Positions 1-10,143 of a stretch of 38,854 nucleotides of DNA are shown piece by piece; position 1 is the first letter of the stretch; each line of letters starts with the position of its first letter. Position numbers and translations under genes: made by a program. Origin of the DNA: Albugo candida (lineage: Eukaryota > Oomycota > Peronosporomycetes > Albuginales); assembly GCA_040437565.1 (NCBI GenBank), contig JBDOQK010000094.1, forward strand, positions 1-38,854. The letters run 5' to 3'. The notes beneath the pieces were generated by a model that saw nothing but the letters and a program-made list of their open reading frames with translations, was not told the origin of the DNA and searched no databases.

Positions 1-92
1 CACGAAACGTTTTTTATATGTATATATGTTATTTAAGATAGCCTAGGCAACTAGAGAAGTCAGTTTGTCTAATTCTAGTAATATAGACACCT
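1..92 (-). repeat. LTR-like repeat, copy 1 (partial)
   Basis: Read on the minus strand, this begins near a TTGAAGGTGTC motif and runs through ATTACTAGAATTAGAC and GCCTAGGCTATCTT to AAACGTTTCGTG. The same string recurs on the plus strand at 13204-13410 and in diverged form at 8664-8860 and 14819-14947. It is cut by the window edge. An LTR is the likeliest identity, but a MITE-like repeat cannot be excluded. Confidence 0.6.
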
Positions 93-418
93 TCAACTGA
101 GCTAAGCGCAATGCGTTTTTGCAGTCGGTATTTGTATACAACTGAGTTCCATTTATCATGACCATAATGCCTGTTGTTGAACGTCGATCATCGCGACTGC
201 CTCCCCAATCTGAATCAATGTAGGCTTTGACCATCAATTCTTCATTTTCACCGGTAAATATCAAACCAAGTTTCGGAGTTGCCTTCAAATATCTGAGGAC
301 TCGAATCCCTACATTCCAGCGGGCCATACACGGCTTCTCCAAGAATCAATTTTTCTCTTTTAATTTTTTTTATTAAAATTACTTTTAAAAGTACCTCCAT
401 AAAAACTTTTTGATTTGA

Positions 419-1314
419 ATAATATATTTAATAATTTATTAAGGGAGCTGCCAACCGGCCCGCAGTTTTCTCTAACCAGCCCTCACCCTTAGATTTAGCA
501 CTCTAAGATATGATTACGAGTTATGATTGACTAAAAATAGTACCCTTATTTGAATATATGCTCTAAGAAGCGGTTTTACAATATTAAGATTGGCTAGGTC
601 TATATCTAAATCTGCTGCTGAATCCACTGAGAGTCGATCACCTGCAATAAATGAATTGTCAGATAAATGTAACTTTTGCCAGCACAATTAGCATACAATA
701 CAAATTACCTGTTGACACAGAGATCCATTTTTTGAGAGCAGCATGGACGCTCTCCACCCAAAATGTTAGTACATGCCCATATGGCGCCTATTGNNNNNNN
801 NNNNNNNNNNNNNNNNNNNNNNNNNNNNNNNNNNNNNNNNNNNNNNNNNNNNNNNNNNNNNNNNNNNNNNNNNNNNNNNNNNNNNNNNNNNNNATACAAA
901 TTACCTGTTGACACAGAGATCCATTTTTTGAGAGCAGCATGGACGCTCTCCACCCAAAATGTTAGTACATGCCCATATGGCGCCTATTGTGTAGGATAGC
1001 AAAAAAACGCTCCTTGTAAACCAGCCTTGTTGTCTCAAGGTAGCTCATCGAAGCAGCGAAGTTGGCATGCATTGCTGATAGTTGGGTCTGATGAGTTGGA
1101 GTGTGATTTTGTTATATTTAATTCCGTTGCATCTATTCAGACCAATCAGAGGCCCCGATTTCCATAAATTTATGAAGGGTGGAGCTAGATAACGATTCTC
1201 CTAATTTTATTTTATTTGCTCTGTTATATTTGTTTAAATCAATCAGAGGCCACCCATCTATTAATTTATGGAGGCTTAGGGCTGGTTAGCGGCTCCCTTT
1301 ATTAAATATATTAT
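419..1314. mobile_element. inverted-repeat-bounded insertion (MITE-like), contains a gap
   Basis: The left arm is an AT-rich 16-mer at 419-434, then GGGAGCTGCCAACCGGCCC at 443-461. It matches the reverse complement of the right arm: GGGAGCCGCTAACCAGCCC at 1279-1297 and the AT-rich 16-mer at 1299-1314. About 16 of 19 positions agree in the GC-rich part. A second, diverged copy of the right subterminal segment lies about 100 bp inward (near 1143-1205 versus 1242-1297, both starting CAATCAGAGGCC). TTTATTAA sits next to the GGG/CCC on both sides, so an 8-bp target duplication (hAT or Merlin style) is an alternative reading of the ends. No transposase is seen, which suggests a non-autonomous element. 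It sits inside the copia fossil. Confidence 0.55.
794..893. other. assembly gap with duplicated flanks
   Basis: A run of exactly 100 N. The 96 bases before it (698-793) are repeated after it (894-989), which suggests that two contig ends overlap and that no sequence is actually missing. Confidence 0.9.
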
Positions 1315-1686
1315 CGACTTAATTCACATACTGCAAATGCTACGTCTGGTCTGGTGCTCATTGCGATATAAAGTAGGGACAATCAATGAACGATATGGTC
1401 TGTTCTACAGGCGTTCATCTTCACTTTATGTCTTTTTCAGTTTTTGACTTGTGCAAGTTGGATTGTAAACAGAAGCTGACTTTTCTTGGCCGAATTTTCC
1501 AACCATTCGTTTTATACCAGCCTTCTGTGACAAGTGCATCACTTTCATTTTGTTGTCGTACGATAATTCCATAATTAAAATGTACTTTGCCGCACCCAAT
1601 CTCTTCATTGTGAATATTCGGGCAAGTAGTTTGCTGATGCCTTCTATCACATCAATTGATTTTGCTGAAATCAACATGTCATCCAC

Positions 1687-1786
1687 NNNNNNNNNNNNNN
1701 NNNNNNNNNNNNNNNNNNNNNNNNNNNNNNNNNNNNNNNNNNNNNNNNNNNNNNNNNNNNNNNNNNNNNNNNNNNNNNNNNNNNNN
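1687..1786. other. assembly gap
   Basis: A run of exactly 100 N inside the copia fossil, between its reverse transcriptase-like and gag-like parts. No duplicated flank is visible. Confidence 0.95.
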
Positions 1787-2010
1787 GATGAAAAAGCCTT
1801 TAAGTTGTTCTCTCTCCAGACTTCCACCGCTTTATCGTCCTCGCTCTTGACGTTTACAGGTCCGTCGATATGGTCCAGTAGCCCTTTCTTCGCCAGTCTC
1901 ATGCTCGCGTTGAACTCCCAATAAATGTATCTGTCGTCCCTGAGCACGTCATTGTTCGAATCTGCTGTGTTTGGGCTCATGACCTGTAGATAATCTGTAA
2001 CTAGCGACAC

Positions 2011-3028
2011 CCAGGGAGCTTAAATCCTGAAGTACTTATATTAGGCCATTAGTTCACCTCACAGTTAATCGAAGCCTTTACAAACTACCGAATCTTATCT
2101 GCACATCCGTTTTGTTGAATATCCAACAAATTGTTATTGTTTGGTTTCTGTAATCCTAAGATACCTTCTCACTTTTTGGCAACTTCTTTTGCTCGCAACC
2201 ACCTAGCAGTCGAGATTCGAGGTGAATCCAGACAAGACTGATGGTAAGATTCTTTATCTACGTAGTACCGTAGGTTTTTTAGATGTCCGCAAATATTGAT
2301 CGCTCGCTCTAAAACAACATTCTTCATACTGAAAGGAGAAGAAGTACGAATGACAAAACAAAACTCTGAATTCTTTCAGCTTCGGGACGACAAATTGTTT
2401 ATGAGCCTGGTGGTAGATGAATAGTTTGTAACTAAATGTATTTGAGCTTGTGTTCCTGGTTATCTTCTGTGTCCATGAACATCAATCTCTTCTGCGTAAG
2501 TTCCGATAAATCACCTAAATCACCGCCAAAAATTTCTAAAGAATAATGCAAGAAAATAACAAAAAAGAAAAGAAAAAAAGAAAAGTGCCAATGAACGCGG
2601 CTTTCCAGATCAACAGTCGCGCTCGCGCTCTTTCTGCGCAAGTCCAACCTAAATCTCTCATTTACCGTGTATATGGTATCGCTTCTAGGACAGGCAATGA
2701 GGAACTTACTCGGAATCGAGTGGCGTCAAAACAATTGGATTTTCGGCAAAGCTTGAATAGGTCAATATACACATGGTCTTTTGTGAGATATGAATCCTTC
2801 GCAATCAAACTATGGTGAGTAAGTTTTACTAGGTCTATATGAGGTATCAAAGGATACCTATGACTGGTACATTATTGTCGGCGACGGACATCAACAAAGC
2901 GGCAGACGTAGGGTCTATAATACACTCCTGAGAATCCCTCATGCGAGTTTACACTCTAATGATTGTATTTGAAATGCACTTGTTACAATAAAGGTAGAAG
3001 TAAAAGTAAAATATTTATATCATTAACC
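2011..3028. other. no gene seen; interval between two copia fossils
   Basis: Only short chance reading frames are present, with no recognised domain. A lysine-rich frame at 2546-2818 starts in an A-rich tract and looks spurious. The left part may hold the 5' LTR of the first copia fossil. The stretch before 3029 may be target flank of the second. Confidence 0.5.
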
Positions 3029-3258
3029 GTGTTTGTCAACAATACAAAATGTATGTGCATCGGGCATTAGCAACTTGACTATGTCACATTTTCACATGAA
3101 GACCGTCTGGTCCCGAGTGATGACCGTCTCTACTCGTCCCTTCTGTCATGTTGTCACCAAAAAGCCGTTCAGGTGAGGCTGGACCTTACATGTGATGGGC
3201 CTCGCAGTTGAAACGCAAGCCATTGACGTCTTTTCAGAAAAGGGTTCCGTCTGAAGCA
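3029..3258 (-). repeat. likely 3' LTR of the second copia fossil
   Basis: This aligns by eye with 6689-6916. Shared landmarks are CCGTCTGGTCCC, GTGACCGTCTC-like, CGTCCCTTCTGTC and CAGGCC/GACG-like strings in the same order. On the minus strand a purine-rich GTCGAGGAGAAG lies just upstream, as expected for the priming tract next to a 3' LTR. The outer boundary is approximate. Confidence 0.6.
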
Positions 3259-6200
3259 CTTCTCCTCGACTTCATCCTGGATGTCCTTCAGCATATACAT
3301 CCGGCGCAGGCCCGACATACTTGGATCTGGTAGTTCCTTCGTCAACAGATCCGTCATCAGATCATCAGATTGACAAATCTTGACTGCACGACCTTAGCTT
3401 CAGCGTAGTGACAGATAAACATGAAACGATTGTCGACATGTTTCGCGCTTGAGGTAATCTTCTCCTTTTTCAACTGCTTGATCACCGCTTGATTTTCTTC
3501 ACATGGACATCGGCTCAACAACTTTCATGTACAGTACAGTTCACCAAAAATTCCCTCGGCTGAGAAGCTCACAGCCAGGATGCGACGCAGCGCTGAACTC
3601 TGATCCCATGGTACTAAGCGAGACAACACTCGACTTCTTGCATGTCCACGATACCACTCTACCATCCATAAGCAGCACGCATCCTGAAAATGACTTTCTA
3701 TCCGACTTGTCCGCAGCAAAGTCCACGTCGCTTCAGATTTCTATCTTCATGGTCCCCCTTTGGTATCTTCTACTACGCGTAACTTCATCGACTTCGTCTA
3801 ATTTCGATATGGCGCAAACGACTTGGCCATTTTCCAGTCCTTCAACGTCGGTTTGTGAGTCTTCCTGGTTGCATATTGCAGTGCAAAATAGATAAATGGG
3901 CGAGTGCATCGTGCAATTCATAGTAGGCTCCCAACGAGGGACTGAAAGGACTTGATGCTTTCTAGTCCGCCTTCGGATAACCACCGGCCTTTCGTTAAGG
4001 GCTTGCCAGGGTTGCCATCAAGCTCCCCCTGACCTTCATTACCATAGCAAATCTTACACCACTTCACTGTTTTGACTATCCGTCAGCGTTTCAACATTCC
4101 GAACGTGCTGGGTTACCACTACTAAACGCTCCTTCGGTATCTAGGCCCGATATCCCTTTATCTCATCGTCCTTTCTCATTTTGATTTTTTCTTTCCCGCG
4201 CACTTCCAAAAGATGTGTTGTTAGTGTTTAGGTGCACCGTTCATGGGGAGCCATAGACCACAATGTAATTCAATCCCGGTCTTTTCTTGGTCAACGTCTC
4301 ATTAGGCGAGATGCCACCTTCATTTGCCTTGTTGGGATTTCGGTTAAGGATATAGGCTGCATATTCAGAAGCGTTGCCCCAAAACGTCAAGGGTAGCCGA
4401 CTTGTAAAAACCATTTCTTGCACCATGTTCATGATGTTGATATGCATCCGCTCAGCTTTTGCCATTACTTCCCTGGTGATTCTTTCAATTTGCTGTAGTA
4501 TAGCACCAGTTTTCTTGCAAAACACGTCAGACGTTTGTATTCGCCTCTACCGTCTGTAAGTAGAACATAGATACAATAATTGAACCGCCTTTCATAAGAC
4601 ACCAAGAAATGCATAAACTTCATCACAGCAAAATACTTGGTCTTCGCGAGGAATACTCGGCAATAGTTTTACCGATGATCGATAAAGTTGATCAAATACA
4701 TACTGCCTAGTCGATCGCTAGGAGTCATAGGGCTTTTTAGGTCGCAACAGATGACGTGACCGAGCACATCAATCGACGAATTTAAGCAGCTGTCCTTGCG
4801 TGACTGTACATTTTTCGTCTCCTTGCCTTGTGGGCATGCCAAGCAGTTGATACGCCTAGTATCAGTAAGTTTGATCCCAGAGGCAGGATCGCGGTCTATC
4901 TTGATGATTGTGTCATAACACAGATCACCCAAACGATGATAAAGCTGTAACAAGCTTCCATGCTGAACATCCTTGTTATGTTCATGTCCATCACCATTCA
5001 CGATTGTCATAACGACCTCTTTAAAATGACCAAATCCACGAGAATCGTCAATCAAAATACCATCGTAAACTTCGACTATTAACACATCGTGGCTACTATC
5101 AACGTTCATGATGATGCACCAGCTGGCATCTTGTCACGGTATTCAGGAACGCATCCCTTCTCTTCCAAATTATCAAGGCAATGATCTTACGCCCCAAATG
5201 CGATGCTTATTGAACATTGTCGAGTCGAATGGTCTTTACAATATCAAATGCCTTGACCTGGACCACCACACTTACTTGTTTCATGTTCCGTGGGGGTCCT
5301 TCATCATACATAGTACGCGGTCATTCGTTCGTTTTGACAGTCGACCGCATCGTCGAGCAGGCTTAAGTCATTGACCAAATGTCATCCTGGGCCGCTTTCC
5401 AAAACCCAAATGCTGGTTAAGATGGACCAACCATCGCTAACGGGTAGAATAGAACCTTTATCTTGTAGTTTCTTGCCTTCATTCGGGCAAACTGCCATGA
5501 GGTGACGAGTATTGCCACATTCATAGCACATTTTTAGAGCTCGATCTTCGGACCATCCTTGACCGTTTTCAAAATTTCCTACTTAATTTGTTGAATCGAC
5601 AACGTTTACTTCTTACTCTATCGAATTGTTTGACTCGAGCAGCGAGCTCCATCGATAGTGCAAACTGGGCGAGCTCTTCAGCCTGTCGTAAGTAGTCAGC
5701 CATATTCACATCCACACATTACAACATCATCGTGCGCATCGTTGGATCAGTGTAAGGGGTAATGTTGCTTCAGACGATGTTGTCTGCGCCTCCGTGTGTG
5801 TCCCTCACAGCTGTCGAATCCTTGAAGTATTCCGTACAGCTAAGCTGGGATGAGTTGGGCACAAGAAATAACCTCATGCTCTGGGCAGGTTCTATCATGA
5901 TAATGGAAGTAGGAAGCAACCTTTTCCTAACATGCTCCGAGTTTTGACTATTAGACCACCAAGTTTCTACCTGCCGACGATAATACTTATTGCAATGCCT
6001 GCAATATGCTGACCGAGAACATCAACCTTGATGTCTTCAGACCACACAAAACTACAGGCACGCTCGTAGAAGCCAACTTGTTGCACAAAATCTTCCTCTA
6101 TTCAATAAAACCTTTCCGTCGAAATGATGCATCGCCAATTTTTGTTGGCTTCCATCCGGTACGTCCTCGGATAACTGCCCAGGCTGGTAATTACCACGAC

Positions 6201-6688
6201 CTGGTATACGCATACCTGGGAATACTCCTGCAGGTGCACCCTGCCAATGGATACCAGACTCAGGTCTCTGACCCATTCCATAGTTGAGATCTTCCTGAGT
6301 CGATGGGTCAATCGTATCCTCAGCATAAACATCGGGCACCAAATCAGGTGGTCGGCGAAACATTTGGAGAACGTTTGGTAGAAGGGGTATGCTTCAAAGT
6401 CTGAAGGTGATACCTTCCCCTGATCACAAAGCTGAACCCAGCGTTCTTGACTCCGTGGAATCCTTGCGATGTCGGTTGACTTTCGAGGATTCCATCCAGC
6501 GCAGATACTCCGATAAGTCACCAAGCATGGCCAGCATCTTTTCCAGTGCCACCGCGGGCACTCTCGACTTTTCTTCCAATTTTTGATCATTGGTTATGTC
6601 CTGAGCATCGACCACCACAGCGGGTTTAGCTTGTTGAGCTTTTTCGTCAACACGTGTTTTGGGTAAGATACATTTAGCATTAAACGTG

Positions 6689-6916
6689 TTTGGCAGCACT
6701 ACAACATGAATGTGTAACGGCATTACAGACTTTGTTATGCCATGTTCCACATGACGACCGTCTGGTCCCACATGGTGACCGTCTCTCCTCGTCCCTTCTG
6801 TCCTGCTGGCACCAGAAAGCTGTTCAGTTAAGGTCGGACTTTACCTGTAATGGGTTTTGCAGTTAAAAATCAGGCCCTTGACGACCTTTCATAAAACGGT
6901 ATCGTCTAATACACTC
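6689..6916 (-). repeat. likely 5' LTR of the second copia fossil
   Basis: This is the diverged partner of 3029-3258 in the same orientation. Its right part (from 6763) falls inside the block that is repeated on the far side of the 7299-7398 gap, so a second apparent copy at 7399 onward is probably an assembly artefact. Confidence 0.6.
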
Positions 6917-7934
6917 AATCACGGATTATGCTCATGTTATCTAGATCACCATATGGGTAGTCGATAGGCCTTCCTTCGTGATCGGCGTTGGTAAAATATG
7001 TGCTTCAAATCTCGTCTGCATTGTTTACGGGAGTAATAAGCTAAAGTATGTTCAGTGCATTGATGCTACCTTTGCCTCTCAAATTATTTGAAATATGTGT
7101 GCAATTTAGGTTCAGCATGCACTTCGTTATATACTGTACTCATCCAGAATTCTAGTAATCATTTTGCAATTCTCATTAGAAAAGCATCAATTTGTCGGAT
7201 CTATCGCATTTTTCATTGGAAGATGTTTTCAGTTTGTAACATCTTCAAAATCGCTAGCGATGATCAAGATGTCGCTTTGATTCAAAAATTGTAAGCTTNN
7301 NNNNNNNNNNNNNNNNNNNNNNNNNNNNNNNNNNNNNNNNNNNNNNNNNNNNNNNNNNNNNNNNNNNNNNNNNNNNNNNNNNNNNNNNNNNNNNNNNNTG
7401 GTCCCACATGGTGACCGTCTCTCCTCGTCCCTTCTGTCCTGCTGGCACCAGAAAGCTGTTCAGTTAAGGTCGGACTTTACCTGTAATGGGTTTTGCAGTT
7501 AAAAATCAGGCCCTTGACGACCTTTCATAAAACGGTATCGTCTAATACACTCAATCACGGATTATGCTCATGTTATCTAGATCACCATATGGGTAGTCGA
7601 TAGGCCTTCCTTCGTGATCGGCGTTGGTAAAATATGTGCTTCAAATCTCGTCTGCATTGTTTACGGGAGTAATAAGCTAAAGTATGTTCAGTGCATTGAT
7701 GCTACCTTTGCCTCTCAAATTATTTGAAATATGTGTGCAATTTAGGTTCAGCATGCACTTCGTTATATACTGTACTCATCCAGAATTCTAGTAATCATTT
7801 TGCAATTCTCATTAGAAAAGCATCAATTTGTCGGATCTATCGCATTTTTCATTGGAAGATGTTTTCAGTTTGTAACATCTTCAAAATCGCTAGCGATGAT
7901 CAAGATGTCGCTTTGATTCAAAAATTGTAAGCTT
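6763..7934. repeat. 536-bp direct duplication around an N gap
   Basis: Bases 6763-7298 and 7399-7934 read the same on either side of the 100-N run 7299-7398. They encode the same spurious 68-residue frame twice (7088-7294 and 7724-7930). This is best explained as overlapping contig ends that were not merged. A real tandem duplication is the alternative. No host gene is seen in either copy. Confidence 0.85.
7299..7398. other. assembly gap with duplicated flanks
   Basis: A run of exactly 100 N flanked by a 536-bp direct duplication (6763-7298 and 7399-7934). Confidence 0.95.
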
Positions 7935-8663
7935 CCACCCAAAAAAAGCTTATAAAAAATAATAATTCACAAAAAATAAAAAACGAACGTGAAAATAAAA
8001 TGATAATAAAAAAAGGTCTCCAGTCTCCAAACTGAGCAGATAAAAAGAAGTAAATTCAAAATCATCTAGCTTCATGCATCTATTGTTATAGCCATGAAGG
8101 GACTAGATGATTAAATCATACATGAAATCCTGACACGTGGCCTTTTATATCAACCACAGTTGAAAAAACTGCGATAAGGTGCGTTTTATAGAAATTTTGA
8201 TCAAAATTATTCTGTGAATGATATCTATCTGCGATATTAAAATTATATGATGAATCCATCGTGTCGTGACGGTAACGTGCTCGAAGGGATTGAAATGTAA
8301 ATATAGTCGGTTTATCATAATCGAATACACACTCGTCCATGCCGACTCACATGATTTGATTCCTTCGAGAAGCACCTCGTTTATGGTGATGGCGTAGTAA
8401 AGTGCTGCTTTGGTAATTGTGCGTGAACCAGTACACCTTAGACAATCGTATACTGTTGGATGCGCTTGACTGTATTGTAATTCAGGGGAAAAACTAAATT
8501 TTTTCAATCTTGACGACTGTTCCAAACCTTTCTACCCTGTCTGATCTGTGGCGTTTCATTTAGAGTACCTTGACCCCTTGAAGCTTTCACTTTTTTCTTC
8601 TCCGCGTCCAAATTTTACCCGAAACAATCTTGATGCTCTTTACATGCATAATACACATTCGAA
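7935..8663. other. AT-rich interval, no supported gene
   Basis: The first 150 bases are A-rich, with runs of AAAAAA. A minus-strand open frame of 126 codons (8145-8525) has no motif I recognise. It contains a CxxC pair early (YDCLRCTG) and a good donor-like GTGAGT near 8348, so an exon of an unknown gene is possible but unsupported. Confidence 0.3.
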
Positions 8664-8860
8664 GAGGCCTTCAGTAGGAGATGTCTATATCACTGAGATG
8701 AGACTAATTGACTGGTCCTTAAATGCCTATTCTATATTTAGTGAATATGATACATGCAGAGAGTGTTTCATGATTAGACCTGTGAGAGTTGATTGTATGG
8801 GGCGATCTTTTATTGCGCTTGCCTCAAGCCACCACAGTACGAGACTGTTTACAGATTGTG
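8664..8860 (+). repeat. LTR-like repeat, copy 2, split by a Tc1 element
   Basis: This aligns with 13204-13400. Shared strings include GATGTCTATATCACTGAGAT (diverged), GACTAA-TGACT, ACCTGTGAGAG and ACGAGACTGT. The copy is interrupted at its 3' part by the Tc1 element at 8861-10143. The likely continuation (AATGCTGTTCAAGAATGAC) is at about 10144-10180. The opening frame at 8548-8895 is therefore spurious. Confidence 0.55.
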
Positions 8861-10143
8861 CAGTACCCTCCGGAAAGCTTGTCCGCTTTTCTTAGTTTTT
8901 CGACTCATAACCGCAAGCTTGCGCTTGAACTACCGCGCCCCAAATAACTTTACAATATGGCTGAGATTGCACAAAAACATACTTTGACATCCGAGGAACG
9001 TTTGCGCATTGTTGAAATGAGACAGGCTGATATCAAAATTGCAGAAATTGCCTGCAAGTCAGCGACAGATGCGACGCATCATGGAGTGGTGACATAAAGA
9101 AAACACAGTTATGCCAAAGAAAAGCCCTGGAAGGCCGAAAAACCTTTCAGGAAGGGACGTCAGAGCTCTATTCCGGAGCATCAAGGGTGCAAGACGTTCA
9201 ACTCTGGCCGAAATTACCATCAATATGCCAACTAAAGCTGGTCAGACTGCACTCAAAGAGACTTGACATTCTGCTGGTCTATTTGCTCGAGTTGGAATTA
9301 AAAAGCCTTTTTGTACAAGCCACATAGTGTTCTGGAAATCAATACGCTGGACTGATGAGGTCAGCTTTGAAATTAGGAAGAATTTTCGACGACCTCTGGT
9401 CAGAACATCTACCAATGAGAGGTACCAATCAGACTCTCTGGTACCTTCTTACAAGTCAGGTCGCTCTTCAATGATGGTCTGAGGTGCCTTTCAGGATAGC
9501 AAGAAAAGCCAGCTTGTGCGAATGGCACCAAATCGTCAAATAGCAGCTGATTTTGACGCACAAGTGTACGATGGTGAGTTGGATGGCTTCTGGGAAGGCC
9601 TTACCAATCCTGGAAGTGCCATACTCATGGAAGATGGTGCTCCTATCCCTCGCGCAAAAGCGCCCGATTAATGGCGTAACGAGCGCATCGTTGGCAAGCT
9701 AGAATGGCCTGCAAACTCTCCTGATCTCCATCCCATTGAGAATGTAAAGGCAAAGATGAAAGCATCCATTCAAAAGCTCCCCAAATTTTGAAGCAGCGAA
9801 GAACGATGGCTCCAACCTAAAAAGACATGGTCTTCTATTGATCCAGAGTGGCTACAGCATCTTGTTAACTCCATGCCAGAGAGGATCAAAGCAGTAATTG
9901 AAGCAAAAGGGGATTCTACTCGCTGGTAGATTGTATTTTTTCTATGTAGATTATTTTCATCATAAAATCATCATTGAGAAAAACTTTCTGCAGGAATGCA
10001 GCTTTGTATACTGTAAAGCTTTTGTACCAGATTTCATGGGCGTATTACTCATCAGGTGTGTGTACCATGCTTAGGAAGTCAAAGCCTTTGTTTCATTAAG
10101 TGGTAAAAATTGGGGGGCCGACAATCTTTTCCGGAGGGTAGTG
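8861..10143 (+). mobile_element. Tc1/mariner-type DNA transposon, inactive
   Basis: The terminal inverted repeats are CAGTACCCTCCGGAAAGCTTGTC at the left and, in reverse complement, CACTACCCTCCGGAAAAGATTGTC at the right. The length of 1283 bp is normal for Tc1. The transposase remnant is at 8957-9929. The right end is followed by TA. The left end is preceded by TG, and ACAGATT lies just outside both ends. The element interrupts an LTR-like repeat. It is one of the plain DNA transposons and is plainly inactive. Confidence 0.85.
8957..9929 (+). pseudogene. Tc1-like transposase pseudogene
   Basis: The reading begins MAEIAQKHTLTSEERLRIVE, a helix-turn-helix-like start. It continues through pieces with WTDEVSFEIRKNFRRPLVR (first catalytic Asp region), ILMEDGAP (second Asp region, where DNAP/DNDPKH is usual) and EWPANSPDLHPIENV (third acidic region). 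It ends SMPERIKAVIEAKGDSTRW. These match the C-terminal half of Tc1 transposases well. The frame changes several times and there are in-frame stops (for example TGA after SSMMV near 9480 and TAA after AKAPD near 9670). The helix-turn-helix region is shortened. It cannot make a full-length enzyme as read. Confidence 0.85.

Larger units (their letters stand above)
1..2010 (-). mobile_element. copia-type LTR retrotransposon fossil, interrupted
   Basis: Reverse-strand pieces read as parts of a Ty1/copia polyprotein. A gag N-terminal-like stretch lies at about 1787-2010 (YWEFNASMRLAKKGLLDHI type). A reverse transcriptase segment lies at about 1315-1686 (VDDMLISAKS, then SLLYIAMSTRPDVAFAVC). An RNase H-like segment lies at 43-342 (RVLRYLKATPKLGL, DSDWGGSRDDRRSTTG). 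The order on the minus strand agrees with one element. It is a fossil, clearly broken in several places, interrupted by an inverted-repeat-bounded insertion (419-1314) and by two assembly gaps. A fragment of an LTR-like repeat abuts the RNase H part at the left edge. A short palindromic stretch at about 2112-2127 (TGTTGAATATCCAACA) looks like a possible LTR end. The family call rests on motif recognition by eye. Confidence 0.8.
3029..6916 (-). mobile_element. copia-type LTR retrotransposon fossil with both LTR-like ends
   Basis: Minus-strand pieces occur in gag-to-3' order. Gag-like sequence lies at about 5400-6680, including a stretch near 5949-6363. The pre-integrase and integrase regions lie at 4669-5109 (LYHRLGDLCYDTIIK, NCLACPQGKETKN) and 4241-4525 (AERMHINIMNMV, LPLTFWGNASEYAAYILNR). 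RNase H-like parts lie at 3525-3984 (DFAADKSDRKSFSGC, VALSTM-type). A 3' terminal segment lies at 3169-3357 (TDLLTKELP). Similar sequences at about 3029-3258 and 6689-6916 are the likely LTRs. A polypurine-like stretch (minus strand) lies beside the left one. By eye about three quarters of LTR bases agree, so the insertion is old. It is broken in many places, on the order of ten or more. The exact ends are uncertain. Confidence 0.8.

Noticed and set aside
651-999. Open frames on both strands that run through the N gap at 794-893
   Set aside because: They consist of undefined residues and duplicated flank; no real gene is supported.
2546-2818. A lysine-rich open frame
   Set aside because: It begins in an A-rich tract, has no motif and no neighbouring exon.
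7088-7930. Twin 68-residue frames that look like a gene pair
   Set aside because: They are the same frame seen twice because gap flanks are duplicated, and the peptide shows no coding pattern.
8548-8895. A 115-codon plus-strand open frame starting with an apparent Met
   Set aside because: It lies across an LTR-like repeat and the Tc1 left end, so it is a chance frame.
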